DNA of 39,858 bases from Methylococcales bacterium. Its GTDB lineage: Bacteria; Pseudomonadota; Gammaproteobacteria; Methylococcales; Methylomonadaceae. Of this stretch, positions 19,431-28,967 are shown piece after piece. The notes beneath the pieces are model-generated. The model worked only from the letters and a program-made list of their open reading frames with translations, was not told the origin of the DNA and made no database searches. Each line of letters starts with the position of its first letter. The stretch's first letter is position 1. The stretch is taken from positions 1 to 39,858 of the forward strand of contig JAPLRP010000078.1 in assembly GCA_026399095.1 (NCBI GenBank), given 5' to 3'. A program made the position numbers and the translations under genes.

Positions 19431-19934
19431 TCAGTATAGCTTTCCCGTTAAATCCAGATACGTCAAGTAAAGCCGCATATCAAATTCTAACTGGTAGTAT
19501 TCAGGCTCCATATACTCACATAACTTATAAAACGACTTGTTATGTTCTTTTTCTTTTAAATGTGCCAACTCATGTACGACAATCATTTTTAAGAATTCAA
19601 TTGGGCATTTTTTAAACACTACCCCTATGCGAATTTCATTTTTTGATTTCAGATTATTACCCTGAACCCTCGATACAAAAGAATGTAATCCTAGCGCTTG
19701 ATGCAGCACATCTATTTTATCATCGTAAATAATTTTACTAAGCGGACTGGATTGACGAAGAAACTGATTCTTTATAGCTATTACGTAGCCATAGAGCGCT
19801 TTATCCGTTCTAATATCATGGCTAAGCGGATATTTCTTTAATAAGACTTCGCCCAATTTTTTATTATTGATAAGTTTATGTACTTGATCCATTACCGTTT
19901 CCGAATAACCTGCCAAGTATTTTAATTTAATCAT
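19431..19934 (-). CDS. YgjP-like / M48-type metallopeptidase-domain protein
   Basis: A 167-residue cytoplasmic protein with the zinc motif HELAHLKEKEHNKSFY, that is, HExxH plus a third histidine five residues on. This is the arrangement of the YgjP/WLM metallohydrolase group. Basic phrases before it (LHSFVSRVQGNNLKSKNEIR) correspond to the family's beta region. The substrate is uncertain in the family. It converges with the FSA gene and lies 49 bases downstream of the DUF5710 gene on the same strand, so those two may share a transcript. Confidence 0.85.
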   Translation of the reverse strand: MIKLKYLAGYSETVMDQVHKLINNKKLGEVLLKKYPLSHDIRTDKALYGYVIAIKNQFLRQSSPLSKIIYDDKIDVLHQALGLHSFVSRVQGNNLKSKNEIRIGVVFKKCPIEFLKMIVVHELAHLKEKEHNKSFYKLCEYMEPEYYQLEFDMRLYLTYLDLTGKLY

Positions 19935-19983
19935 TTAATATAACTGAATGTGTAAAGCCAATTGGCGGTAATGAAAGCAACCG

Positions 19984-20295
19984 TTAATTCCAAGGCGGCT
20001 GATCGCCGCTATAGGCAATAAAATCCTTATCTGCCGGATACGTAATGACCCCAGGCTTATCCTGATTAGCGGCTGAACTGTTTGGCTTAGCTGTTTTTAA
20101 AGAACTTGATTTAGCCTTCAACGTTAAAGATGCAGCGTCGGCGATCGTTTCAGACTGCCATTGCTTAAAAGGCGTCATATCCAAATCACTTGAAACATAC
20201 CATTTTTTATTGATGGCATCCCATCTGGCACCCAATGCTTTTACAGCATCTTTTTGCGCATAAGGAACATTAAGATATATTTTCGAGTTTGTCAT
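19984..20295 (-). CDS. DUF5710 domain protein
   Basis: A 103-residue protein whose first 50 residues form the DUF5710 motif (YLNVPYAQKDAVKALGARWD, then KKWYVSSDLD). This small domain is often found appended to primases and other DNA-handling proteins, and is thought to bind nucleic acid or protein. The C-terminal half is low-complexity (rich in Ser, Ala, Lys) and ends in SGDQPPWN. No catalytic domain is attached here. A purine-rich GGTAAAA precedes the ATG. Confidence 0.85.
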   Translation of the reverse strand: MTNSKIYLNVPYAQKDAVKALGARWDAINKKWYVSSDLDMTPFKQWQSETIADAASLTLKAKSSSLKTAKPNSSAANQDKPGVITYPADKDFIAYSGDQPPWN

Positions 20296-20480
20296 TTTTA
20301 CCGGGTAGAGATCCTTAGAGTATATGCGTCGATATTGTAAAGGATTGCTTGGTCAATAAGCTGAGAAATTTAAAATAAAGCCCATAAGAGAATGGTTAAC
20401 TCTTAGTACTAACTAGGAAAAAGTCATACGCCTCGCTTTGTGCCCTTTGCTTTAACGCTATAAATAGAATCTAAAAACTA

Positions 20481-20515
20481 TTGTCATAAAGAAGTAACAT
20501 ACTGTTTGTTACAAT
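20481..20515 (+). promoter_or_regulatory. Possible phoB promoter with degenerate PHO box
   Basis: TTGTCAT at 20481-20487 matches one 7-base unit of the PHO box (CTGTCAT). The second unit, 4 bases later, is poor (3 of 7). A TACAAT -10-like box at 20510-20515 lies at the distance usual for a PhoB-activated promoter. phoB is self-activated in many bacteria. This is suggestive only. Confidence 0.3.
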
Positions 20516-20542
20516 AGCTTTTTAATATTTGATAAATTAATT

Positions 20543-21235
20543 ATGTCTAGTTTTACTATTCTCGTTGTTGAAGATGAAGACGCTATCAGAGGCATGTTAA
20601 TGATGGTGCTTGAACAAGCCGGCTTTTTTCCCATTGCTGCGATTGATGCAGAAGACGCGCAAAAGACCTTGGATGAAAATCCACCTGACTTAGTTCTGCT
20701 AGACTGGATGTTACCCGGGATAAGTGGTGCTGAATGGGCACGGCGACTAAAAAAAGAACCCATTTATCGCGAAATACCCATAATATTATTAACCGCACGC
20801 GGGGAAGAAGAAGATAAAGTTAGAGGCCTTGAAATTGGTGCTGATGACTATATGACTAAACCGTTCTCTCCCAAAGAATTAGTAGCACGTATTCGCGCTG
20901 TTTTACGAAGAAGTGGTAAAATACAAGGGCAAGCACAAATCAACCTGGGTGATTTAATGCTCGATACCGAACAGCATCGACTCAGTATTGGTGATAAACA
21001 ATTAGAAGTCAGCCCTACAGAATTTCGGTTAATGCATTTTTTCATGACGCACCCCAACAAAGTGTACACTCGCACCCAATTGCTCGACCAAGTCTGGGGA
21101 CGCAGTGTCTACATTGAGGAGCGCACTATTGATGTTCATATTCGCCGACTTAGAAAAATCCTTGAAGAATACGGACGTGAGGATTTGGTTCAAACTGTCC
21201 GTGGTTTTGGCTATCGATTCTCTTTGACAGATTAA
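20543..21235 (+). CDS. phoB: Phosphate-regulon response regulator PhoB
   Basis: An OmpR/PhoB-class regulator that activates phosphate-starvation genes when phosphorylated by PhoR. The receiver domain (1-120) has the acidic pair DED at 11-13, the phospho-acceptor Asp54 in [11 protein letters not shown], and the conserved Lys in [10 protein letters not shown]. The C-terminal winged helix (about 130-228) ends in [18 protein letters not shown] and VRGFGYRF. The 230-residue length is exact for PhoB. phoR starts 5 bases after its stop codon, so the two genes are one operon. Confidence 0.97.
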   Translation: MSSFTILVVEDEDAIRGMLMMVLEQAGFFPIAAIDAEDAQKTLDENPPDLVLLDWMLPGISGAEWARRLKKEPIYREIPIILLTARGEEEDKVRGLEIGADDYMTKPFSPKELVARIRAVLRRSGKIQGQAQINLGDLMLDTEQHRLSIGDKQLEVSPTEFRLMHFFMTHPNKVYTRTQLLDQVWGRSVYIEERTIDVHIRRLRKILEEYGREDLVQTVRGFGYRFSLTD

Positions 21236-21240
21236 TTATT

Positions 21241-22518
21241 ATGGGCGTGTGGCAAAAAGAAATTATTTCAGTAATTTTGCTATTATTGGTGGTGGTTATT
21301 GTTGGAGCAATGACCGGACACTTAATTCTCATGATATTTTTGCTAATGCTGGGCATTATTATTCGCCTGACTACGCAAATTAACCGATTTGAAAAATGGA
21401 TAAGTACCGGAGGCAGAAGCAAATACCCAAAAGCCAAGGGTATTTGGGAAGAAATTTATTACCATGTTTATCGCCTAAAAAAACAGGATAAAAATCGTAA
21501 GAAGAAGCTCAGTAAAATGATTGACCAATTTCGTCAGTCAACCGAAGCTTTACCGGATGCCGCAATAGTTTTAGGTGTGAATGATGAAATTGACTGGGCT
21601 AATAAAGCGGCAAGAGAGGTTTTTGGCCTACATAAATCAGATATCGGCCAACGGATTCCAAACCTCATTCGCTTTCCTGACTTTATTCGTTATCTAAAGT
21701 CAGGGAATTACAAAGACTCTGTGATTTTGCCCTCCCCCATTAATAGTCGTATTACCCTTGAAGTTCGGGTTATACCCTATGGCGCTGGACTGCGATTACT
21801 CCTTGCACAAGATATTACGCAACTTAAAAAAATGGAACGAATGCGTAAAGATTTTGTGGCAAATGTATCGCATGAACTGAGAACCCCATTAACCGTTTTA
21901 AAAGGTTACCTGGAAACGCTTCAGGATATGGATGATGAACAATCCCCCTTATTAACCAATTCGTTTAAACAAATGCAGGGGCAAACTGAGCGCATGCAGC
22001 ATCTTGTCGATGATTTGTTATTATTAACCCGACTGGAAACCCAACAGAAAAAAACACAGTGTGTTGATGTGCCTGCATTACTAAACCAAATATGTTCAGA
22101 AATTGAGGCCCTTGAAAGCGCAACAAAACGCATCGAATTAACCTTGGAAACTGCAGCCCATATTGTTGGCGAAGAACAAGAATTACGTAGCGCATTTACT
22201 AATTTATTAGGTAATGCGCTTAAATATTCTAACCCGAACACATTAGTAAAATTGCGATGGCATCAAGAACAAGGATCTGTAGTACTGACTATTGAAGATG
22301 AGGGGGAAGGCATTTCTAAAAGTGATATTCCCAGAATTACAGAAAGATTTTACCGCGTTGAAACCAAGCGCATAACAAAAGTCACTGGAACCGGGCTTGG
22401 TTTGGCAATTGTTAAACATGTACTGATGCGGCACGATGCCCACCTAGATATCACCAGTGAACTGGGCAAAGGGAGTTGTTTCAGTTGCTCCTTTCCTGAC
22501 AAACGTATTTGCAACTAA
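21241..22518 (+). CDS. phoR: Phosphate-regulon sensor histidine kinase PhoR
   Basis: The partner kinase of PhoB. Two membrane segments lie in the first 55 residues (IISVILLLLVVVIVGAM and then LILMIFLLMLGIII) with almost no periplasmic loop, as in PhoR proteins that sense through the Pst transporter and PhoU. A PAS domain covers about 95-185. The phospho-acceptor box VSHELRTPLTVLKGYLETL is near residue 210. The ATPase domain has NLLGNALKYS, EDEGEGISKSDIPRITERF and GTGLGLAIVKH. The 425-residue length is normal. The ATG follows phoB closely, which suggests coupled translation. pst or phoU genes are not in the window. Confidence 0.96.
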   Translation: MGVWQKEIISVILLLLVVVIVGAMTGHLILMIFLLMLGIIIRLTTQINRFEKWISTGGRSKYPKAKGIWEEIYYHVYRLKKQDKNRKKKLSKMIDQFRQSTEALPDAAIVLGVNDEIDWANKAAREVFGLHKSDIGQRIPNLIRFPDFIRYLKSGNYKDSVILPSPINSRITLEVRVIPYGAGLRLLLAQDITQLKKMERMRKDFVANVSHELRTPLTVLKGYLETLQDMDDEQSPLLTNSFKQMQGQTERMQHLVDDLLLLTRLETQQKKTQCVDVPALLNQICSEIEALESATKRIELTLETAAHIVGEEQELRSAFTNLLGNALKYSNPNTLVKLRWHQEQGSVVLTIEDEGEGISKSDIPRITERFYRVETKRITKVTGTGLGLAIVKHVLMRHDAHLDITSELGKGSCFSCSFPDKRICN

Positions 22519-22882
22519 AGTAAATCAGCTAATTACATTTAAAGTAGTTAAATTATCCCTAATCAGCATTAGCTTTTGCAAGACAGTACCTCAAACTTAC
22601 AAATAGCATTTGTTCCACCATTTACATAACCACCCTCGCAAAAACGACCTTGTCGTTATTCTTTACGGCCACTAAAGAGCAACCATATTTGCACCAGACA
22701 AAACTTTTTAATGTCTTTACTGTGCTTCCTGACACCCATTATTTTATTGTGATAAATAGTTCCACAACCATCAATCAATACAGCATCTTGCATCAAATTC
22801 TGCGATAATAAAACTTAAATATTTCACTAAAATCTTCGTTTCTCTTATATCAGCTAATATTCTCTTACTTGACGACTAACCT
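22519..22882. other. Intergenic region between phoR and zwf
   Basis: There are 364 bases without a gene. A small hairpin AACGAC-ctt-GTCGTT at about 22643-22657 with a T-rich tail (attcttt) may end the phoBR transcript, although the stem is weak. The zwf promoter should be in the AT-rich last 100 bases. No operator is clear. Confidence 0.4.
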
Positions 22883-24352
22883 ATGAAAGCCAAAAATACA
22901 TTTAACCCCTGTGATTTAGTAATTTATGGCGCACTGGGTGATCTATCGAAACGCAAGCTAATCATTTCCTTATATCGCCTTGAAAATGCTAACTTTCTTG
23001 AACCTGATACCCGTATTATTGGCGTCGATTTACACGACATAAAAAGCTCTGGATTTGTTGAAATAGCACAAAAAAGCCTGCAAGATTTTTTGAGTGACAA
23101 GATTGATCCAGCCGTATGGGAACGCTTCTCAGCCAGACTATCCTATCTAAAAATAGACCTGACCAAGCCCGAGCAATATAAACAACTAAACGCAGTTATT
23201 GACCAAAAATCGAGAATCATGGTCAATTACTTTGCTGTATCGCCCTTTTTGTTCAAAAATATTTGCCAGGGACTCGATCAATCAGGTGTTTTAACTGAAA
23301 CCTCGCGCATGGTGATGGAAAAGCCCATCGGACATGATCTTAAGTCTTCAAAAGAAATCAATGATGTCGTCGCCAGTGTATTCAATGAGAAACAGGTTTA
23401 TCGAATTGATCATTACCTAGGCAAAGAAACCGTATTAAATTTGTTAGCACTGCGCTTTGCCAATTCTATTTTTACCACTAACTGGAATCACAACACCATT
23501 GATCATATTCAGATTACTGTTGCTGAAGAAGTGGGTATTGAAGGTCGCTGGGATTATTTTGATAAAACAGGTCAGTTGCGTGACATGGTGCAAAATCATT
23601 TATTACAGATTTTAACCTTCATTGCCATGGAACCCCCCGTTAATCTCGAAGCTGAAAGCATTCACAATGAAAAAATAAAAGTGCTTAAAGCCCTGCGCCC
23701 TATTACTCACCACAATGTAGAAGAAAAAACCGTACGCGGACAATATACTGCGGGCTACATTAAAGGCTGTGCTGTTCCTGGCTACCTTGAAGAAAAGGGA
23801 GCCAATACTGAAAGCACAACAGAAAGCTTTGTCGCTTTACGGGTTGATATTGATAATTGGCGTTGGGCGGGCGTACCCTTTTACTTGCGTACAGGTAAAG
23901 CCTTAACCGGAAAAAGAACTGAAATTGTGGTTTATTTTAAACAGTTACCCCACAATATTTTTAAAGACAGTTTCCGTGATTTACCGCCTAATAAATTAAT
24001 CATTCACCTACAACCGAATGAAGGCGTAGAAATCGAAATGCTTAATAAAATACCCGGCATTGATGAGCATATTAAGCTAAAAAAGACCAAGCTGGATTTA
24101 AGTTTTTCTGATACTTTTAAAGAAAGCCGTATTTTTGGTGGTTACGAAAAATTGGTACTCGAAGCCATGCGTGGTAATCCAACACTATTTTTAAGTCGCG
24201 AAGAAATTGAACAAGCCTGGACTTGGGTTGATTCAATTCAAAACGCCTGGCATCATTATAAAGATGCACCCAAGCCCTATTCGGCAGGTACTTGGGGCCC
24301 TGTTGCCTCAGTTGCTTTAATTGCCAGAGATGGCCGAGCTTGGGAAGAATAA
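22883..24352 (+). CDS. zwf: Glucose-6-phosphate 1-dehydrogenase
   Basis: It oxidises glucose 6-phosphate to 6-phosphogluconolactone with NAD(P)+, the entry to the Entner-Doudoroff and oxidative pentose-phosphate routes. The nucleotide-binding start reads VIYGALGDLSKRKLIISLY. The family active-site signature RIDHYLGKETVLNLLALRF is near 175-193. FYLRTGKALTGKRTEIVVYF follows in the substrate domain. The 489-residue length is normal. edd follows 36 bases later on the same strand, so this is the first gene of a zwf-edd-eda group. No separate 6-phosphogluconolactonase gene is present between them. Confidence 0.98.
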   Translation: MKAKNTFNPCDLVIYGALGDLSKRKLIISLYRLENANFLEPDTRIIGVDLHDIKSSGFVEIAQKSLQDFLSDKIDPAVWERFSARLSYLKIDLTKPEQYKQLNAVIDQKSRIMVNYFAVSPFLFKNICQGLDQSGVLTETSRMVMEKPIGHDLKSSKEINDVVASVFNEKQVYRIDHYLGKETVLNLLALRFANSIFTTNWNHNTIDHIQITVAEEVGIEGRWDYFDKTGQLRDMVQNHLLQILTFIAMEPPVNLEAESIHNEKIKVLKALRPITHHNVEEKTVRGQYTAGYIKGCAVPGYLEEKGANTESTTESFVALRVDIDNWRWAGVPFYLRTGKALTGKRTEIVVYFKQLPHNIFKDSFRDLPPNKLIIHLQPNEGVEIEMLNKIPGIDEHIKLKKTKLDLSFSDTFKESRIFGGYEKLVLEAMRGNPTLFLSREEIEQAWTWVDSIQNAWHHYKDAPKPYSAGTWGPVASVALIARDGRAWEE

Positions 24353-24388
24353 CTAATCCTCCTCCGATCCATAAATCAGGAATAAAAG

Positions 24389-26209
24389 ATGCATCCAGTA
24401 ATTGATAAAGTCACGCAAGAAATCGTTGAGCGCAGCCATAAGACGCGCTCGGCCTACCTAAATTATATTGATGCAATCGCAAAAAAAGGCCCTATCCGTT
24501 CAGGCATGGGCTGCGGTAATTTAGCGCATGGCTTTGCCGCGTGCAGTGCCAGCGAAAAAGCAGATTTAACTGGCGATCAAAAAGCCAACATCGCTATCAT
24601 TACCTCTTACAATGATATGCTATCTGCACATCAACCCTACAAAGATGCACCTGATTTAATTAAAACCGCTATTAGAGCAGCGGGTGGTGTTGCACAAGTT
24701 GCCGGCGGAGTTCCCGCCATGTGTGATGGCATCACTCAAGGTCAACCGGGCATGGAACTATCATTATTTAGTCGTGATTTGATTGCCATGACCACCGCTA
24801 TTGGCATGAGCCATAACATGTTTGATGGCGCTATCTATTTAGGCGTTTGTGACAAAATTGTACCGGGGCTTCTCATTGGCGCACTGAGTTTTGGTCACTT
24901 ACCGGCAATATTTATCCCTGCAGGCCCCATGCCCAGCGGCTTAACTAACAAAGAAAAAGCGCGTGCTCGTCAAGCTTATGCCACCGGTCAAATTGGTCGT
25001 AAAGAACTGCTTGAAGCCGAATCTGCGTCTTACCACAGTCCCGGCACGTGTACCTTTTACGGCACAGCAAACAGCAACCAAATGATGATGGAAATTATGG
25101 GCTTGCACCTACCGGGTAGCTCGTTCATTAATCCTTACACACCCTTACGTGAAGAATTAACCATCGCAGCGGCCAAACAGGTTTTAAAATTTACGGCATT
25201 GGGTAATGATTATCGTCCGATTGCCCACATGGTTTCCGAAAAAGCAATCGTAAATGCTGTCATCGGGCTATTGGCAACTGGTGGTTCAACCAATCATACC
25301 ATGCACTTAATAGCAATTGCGCGTGCATCCGGCATCGTGCTTAACTGGGATGATTTTGACAAACTGTCCAAAGCCGTTCCATTAATCACCAAAATATATC
25401 CAAACGGCCCTGCTGATGTTAACCATTTTCAAGCGGCTGGCGGAATGGGCGTATTAATAGCGGAGCTATTAAGAAACGGGCTTCTGCATGAAGATATTTT
25501 GACAGTTGCTGACCAACGGGGTATGAACAACTATTGCCAAGAACCCAAGCTGATTGACGAAAAATTAATTTGGGTACCTGTTCCTGAAACGTCTTTAGAC
25601 ACCCAAGTTCTGGGTACTGTAGAAAAACCCTTTGCAACAGGGGGTGGTTTACATGTTATGCACGGTAATTTAGGTCGTGGCATATCCAAATTGTCCGCCG
25701 TATCACCCGAACATCATATCGTAGAGGCACCTGCTATTGTCTTTGATGACCAAGAAGATATGCTGGCTGCTTTTAAACGTGGTGAATTGGAAAAAGATTT
25801 TATTGCTGTCTTACGTTTTCAAGGTCCCCGTTCCAATGGTATGCCAGAACTGCACAAACTCACGCCACCCTTAGGTGTATTACAAGATAAAGGCTTCAAA
25901 GTTGCATTGGTTACAGACGGCCGTATGTCTGGCGCTTCGGGTAAAGTGCCTTCTGCCATTCATATGTGTCCGGAATGTGAATCCGGTGGTCCGTTAGCTA
26001 AAGTACGTAGTGGCGATATTATTTACATGAATCTGCAAACCGGCCACATCAATGTTCTGGTTGAAGAAGCCGAATTCAATGCCAGAATTCCAGTGCCTAA
26101 TTCTGCTAAAAATCACCACTATGGAATGGGACGCGAAATGTTCGGGGGCTTCCGCTTAGGCGCCTCTTCTGCAGAAACAGGCGCCTCAAATCTGTTTTTG
26201 GTTGACTGA
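24389..26209 (+). CDS. edd: 6-phosphogluconate dehydratase
   Basis: Edd dehydrates 6-phosphogluconate to 2-keto-3-deoxy-6-phosphogluconate (KDPG). It belongs to the IlvD/Edd iron-sulfur dehydratases. Key motifs are [20 protein letters not shown] near 71, [20 protein letters not shown] near 106, the second cluster cysteine in [11 protein letters not shown], and [20 protein letters not shown] near 510. The third cysteine is in [20 protein letters not shown]. The 606-residue length is exact for Edd, and DUF-like extensions are absent. An AGGAA site precedes the ATG. Together with the eda gene downstream it makes a complete Entner-Doudoroff pathway. Confidence 0.98.
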   Translation: MHPVIDKVTQEIVERSHKTRSAYLNYIDAIAKKGPIRSGMGCGNLAHGFAACSASEKADLTGDQKANIAIITSYNDMLSAHQPYKDAPDLIKTAIRAAGGVAQVAGGVPAMCDGITQGQPGMELSLFSRDLIAMTTAIGMSHNMFDGAIYLGVCDKIVPGLLIGALSFGHLPAIFIPAGPMPSGLTNKEKARARQAYATGQIGRKELLEAESASYHSPGTCTFYGTANSNQMMMEIMGLHLPGSSFINPYTPLREELTIAAAKQVLKFTALGNDYRPIAHMVSEKAIVNAVIGLLATGGSTNHTMHLIAIARASGIVLNWDDFDKLSKAVPLITKIYPNGPADVNHFQAAGGMGVLIAELLRNGLLHEDILTVADQRGMNNYCQEPKLIDEKLIWVPVPETSLDTQVLGTVEKPFATGGGLHVMHGNLGRGISKLSAVSPEHHIVEAPAIVFDDQEDMLAAFKRGELEKDFIAVLRFQGPRSNGMPELHKLTPPLGVLQDKGFKVALVTDGRMSGASGKVPSAIHMCPECESGGPLAKVRSGDIIYMNLQTGHINVLVEEAEFNARIPVPNSAKNHHYGMGREMFGGFRLGASSAETGASNLFLVD

Positions 26210-26293
26210 TACCACACAAACTTATATGAACCCCTGTCGGCTTACGCAGTTGCTAAACCGACCTACAAACATAACAAACTAGCGAGTCATACA

Positions 26294-26944
26294 ATGAGTT
26301 CAAATAACTGGAAAATTCAACCTACAGACGTTTTAAACGCTGGCCCTGTCATGCCTGTTATGGTCATTCAAAACCTTGATGATGCAGTGCCCTTAGCAAA
26401 AGCTTTGGTTGCAGGTGGCATTAGAGTTTTAGAAATTACTCTGCGCACACCTATTGCATTAGAAGCTATCAAACTCATTAGTCAACAAGTTGAAGGAGCG
26501 ATTGTTGGTGCAGGTACTATTACAACACCGGAACAATTAAAAGCCGCTGAAGATGCAGGCGCCGTATTTGCGATTAGTCCCGGATTAACCCCTACCCTAT
26601 TGGCTGCAGCTAAAGCCGGCACTATTGCCCTGATTCCCGGTATATCAAGCCTGTCAGAATTAATGTTGGGTATGGAATACGGACTAGATCACTTTAAATT
26701 TTTCCCGGCGGAAGCTGCGGGGGGCATACCCATGCTTAAATCTATTGCCGGTCCTATTCCATCAGCCACTTTTTGCCCAACCGGCGGAATTTCTCCAGAA
26801 AATTACAATGCCTATTTAAAGCTTGGTAATGTAGCCTGTGTTGGCGGTTCCTGGCTTGTTCCTGCTGATGCAGTAAAAGACAAAAACTGGGATAAAGTCA
26901 CAGCATTAGCAAAACAAGCCATCGCTGATGTCACTTACTCCTAA
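26294..26944 (+). CDS. eda: KDPG aldolase (2-dehydro-3-deoxy-phosphogluconate aldolase)
   Basis: Eda splits KDPG to pyruvate and glyceraldehyde 3-phosphate. The 216-residue TIM barrel shows the catalytic Glu region (VLEITLRTP), the phosphate-side phrase [11 protein letters not shown], and the Schiff-base lysine in [12 protein letters not shown] near residue 135. FCPTGGIS then closes the barrel. It lies 84 bases after edd on the same strand and is presumably co-transcribed with zwf and edd. Many members of the family also act on 4-hydroxy-2-oxoglutarate. Confidence 0.98.
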   Translation: MSSNNWKIQPTDVLNAGPVMPVMVIQNLDDAVPLAKALVAGGIRVLEITLRTPIALEAIKLISQQVEGAIVGAGTITTPEQLKAAEDAGAVFAISPGLTPTLLAAAKAGTIALIPGISSLSELMLGMEYGLDHFKFFPAEAAGGIPMLKSIAGPIPSATFCPTGGISPENYNAYLKLGNVACVGGSWLVPADAVKDKNWDKVTALAKQAIADVTYS

Positions 26945-26967
26945 GAAACACTAAAATAAAGTCAACT

Positions 26968-27018
26968 TTAATCTGACAGATTAACTTCTTGATGTCGGTA
27001 ATTTTAGCTAGGCTAAAA
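26968..27018 (+). promoter_or_regulatory. Two palindromes in the gltA leader
   Basis: TTAATCTG-A-CAGATTAA (26968-26984) and TTTTAGC-TAG-GCTAAAA (27002-27018) lie 90-140 bases before the gltA ATG. Each has perfect 7-8-bp arms around an odd-numbered centre, the form of sites for dimeric repressors. They could instead be weak hairpins ending the eda transcript, but neither has a T-run. I know of no regulator matched to them. Confidence 0.4.
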
Positions 27019-27107
27019 CAGCAACTACACATTAATTAAGCTAAGCTGTTATTTAAAAACTTTACCAGGCCCTGATAACGCCATCCGTTTTAACTTAAGA
27101 GAAAATC

Positions 27108-28409
27108 ATGACCAATCAACGTAATCTGACCTTAAATGAAAATGCTCAATCTTTATGCGAGCTACCTATTTTATCCGGAACTACAGGACCTGATGTCATT
27201 GATGTCGAGACCTTGTATAAACAAACCGGTATGTTTACTTACGATCCTGGTTTTACATCTACCGCCAGTTGCAGCTCAACCATTACCTATATAGATGGTG
27301 AAGCCGGCATATTACTATACCGTGGCTACCCTATCGAACAACTGGCAGAAAAATGTACTTTTCTGGAGGTTTGTTATTTGTTACTGAATGGCGAACTACC
27401 CTCAAATGAAGAACTGCTTGAATTTCAAGGCACTATAACCATGCACACCATGGTTCATGATCAGCTTACCAACTTTTTTAAAGGCTTTCGTCGTGATGCC
27501 CACCCTATGGCTATTATGGTTGGCGTAGTCGGTGCCTTGTCAGCGTTTTACCATGATGCACTCGATATAAAATCCAAAAATGATCGCGATATCAGCGCTA
27601 TTCGTCTGATTGCTAAAGTACCGACAATCGCAGCCATGTGTCATAAATACAGCACAGGCTTGCCCTTTATGTACCCGCAAAACAAACTCAGTTATGTGGA
27701 AAATTTCATGCGCATGATGCTGGCAACCCCCTGCGATGTTTTCGTACCTAATCCGGTATTGGTCCGCGCCTTGGACAGAATATTAATTCTGCATGCCGAC
27801 CATGAACAAAACGCCTCAACGTCTACCGTACGTTTAGCCGGCTCCAGTGGTGCCAATCCTTACGCCTGCATTACCTCTGGCATTGCCTGTCTTTGGGGAG
27901 CCGCACACGGTGGCGCTAATGAAGCTGTATTGAATATGCTCACTGAAATTGGCGATGCTGCACATATACCTGAATATATCGCCAAAGCAAAAGATAAAAA
28001 CGACCCGTTTAGACTCATGGGTTTTGGTCACCGTGTCTATAAAAATCATGATCCCCGTGCCAAATTGATGCGAGCAACCTGTCATGAAGTCCTCACAGAA
28101 TTGGGCTTACATGACGATCCAATATTTAAATTAGCACTAGAACTTGAGCGCATCGCCCTTGAAGACAGTTACTTTATCGAGAAAAAACTTTACCCGAATG
28201 TCGATTTTTATTCCGGCATTGTTTTTCACGCCCTAGGCATACCCACCAATATGTTTACCGCCATGTTTGCAATGGGCAGAACCGTTGGTTGGATAGCACA
28301 TTGGGATGAAATGATCGCTGATCCCAATCAAAGAATCGGACGCCCCCGACAGCTTTACACGGGCGAAAAAATGCGAGATGTTCCCGCTAATCATGGTAAA
28401 CCAGCTTAA
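27108..28409 (+). CDS. gltA: Citrate synthase (hexameric, type II)
   Basis: It condenses acetyl-CoA and oxaloacetate to citrate, the entry step of the TCA cycle. The 433-residue protein has the family His motifs: [20 protein letters not shown] near 228-247 and [13 protein letters not shown]. The signature [14 protein letters not shown] is near 305-318. Asp in [17 protein letters not shown] supplies the third catalytic residue. Length and N-terminal beta domain indicate the NADH-sensitive gram-negative form. It follows eda after a 163-base leader that carries two palindromes, so it may have its own promoter. A hairpin terminator lies at 28428-28459. Confidence 0.98.
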   Translation: MTNQRNLTLNENAQSLCELPILSGTTGPDVIDVETLYKQTGMFTYDPGFTSTASCSSTITYIDGEAGILLYRGYPIEQLAEKCTFLEVCYLLLNGELPSNEELLEFQGTITMHTMVHDQLTNFFKGFRRDAHPMAIMVGVVGALSAFYHDALDIKSKNDRDISAIRLIAKVPTIAAMCHKYSTGLPFMYPQNKLSYVENFMRMMLATPCDVFVPNPVLVRALDRILILHADHEQNASTSTVRLAGSSGANPYACITSGIACLWGAAHGGANEAVLNMLTEIGDAAHIPEYIAKAKDKNDPFRLMGFGHRVYKNHDPRAKLMRATCHEVLTELGLHDDPIFKLALELERIALEDSYFIEKKLYPNVDFYSGIVFHALGIPTNMFTAMFAMGRTVGWIAHWDEMIADPNQRIGRPRQLYTGEKMRDVPANHGKPA

Positions 28410-28427
28410 TTCTGATAGATACCACTA

Positions 28428-28459
28428 AACAACCATCAACTTAAACTGATGGTTGTTTT
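28428..28459 (+). terminator. Rho-independent terminator after gltA
   Basis: The arms AACAACCATCA and TGATGGTTGTT form a perfect 11-bp stem around an 8-base loop, followed by TT. The run TTTT spans the end of the stem. On the minus strand the same hairpin is followed by TTTAG, so it may also stop the converging chorismate mutase transcript. Confidence 0.8.
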
Positions 28460-28528
28460 GGCTAACCTAGAAAAATTATTACGAAATAAGATAAATCTAT
28501 TGATTATTTGCTTTGCAGAGCCGTTTCT

Positions 28529-28873
28529 TTAGCCAAGCTTTCTTGATGAATTGCATGCATGCATGATTGCCTTGATAAAGGTTTCAGACAGTTGCGCTTG
28601 CTGTCCTAATTGAATGTTTTTTTGAACAATTTCTTCAGATCTTTTTGATTGCAAAACCGGTAGGTTGTAGCTCGCTTTATAACGACCAACAGCGCTTACC
28701 ACCTTCATTCTTTCTCCCAATACTTGTATAAGCTGGGCATCCAGTTTGTCTATTTCAGCGCGATAGCCTTGCAAGCTTTCTTGTTGTTTATTTTCAGCAT
28801 GACAAGGTGCCTGAAAAAAGAGTGTGATGGATAAAATGGCTATCAGCTGGACGTTGTTATTCATTAAACGCAT
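28529..28873 (-). pseudogene. Exported AroQ-type chorismate mutase with a frame-shifted C-terminus
   Basis: The family converts chorismate to prephenate. Exported forms occur in several proteobacteria. After a signal peptide (VQLIAILSITLFFQAPCHA) comes an AroQ helix bundle: YRAEIDKLDAQLIQVLGERM, then VSAVGRYKASYNLPVLQSKR, then EEIVQKNIQLGQQ. The last helix is abnormal. A (GCAT)3 repeat at 28553-28564 throws the frame, so the protein ends KAIMHACNSSRKLG. With one GCAT unit fewer, the frame would read KAIMHAIHQESLAKETALQSK and stop at 28504. That restores an ES...E pattern matching the DS...Q active-site helix of E. coli chorismate mutase. I therefore call it a probable frameshift mutant or slippage variant. 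I chose the ATG at 28873. The frame also opens with a TTG at 28894, and an ATG at 28864 is possible. Confidence 0.75.
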
Positions 28874-28967
28874 AGAACACAATACTATTTTCAAGATAAA
28901 TAGGGCTTAATAAATAACTTACTCATGCAAACGAAGCCAAGAGCAAGTCATTCTAATTTACGTGGCT

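Noticed and set aside
20509-20798. Minus-strand ORFs opposite phoB
   Set aside because: They are shadows of the phoB coding frame, with no ribosome site or recognisable sequence.
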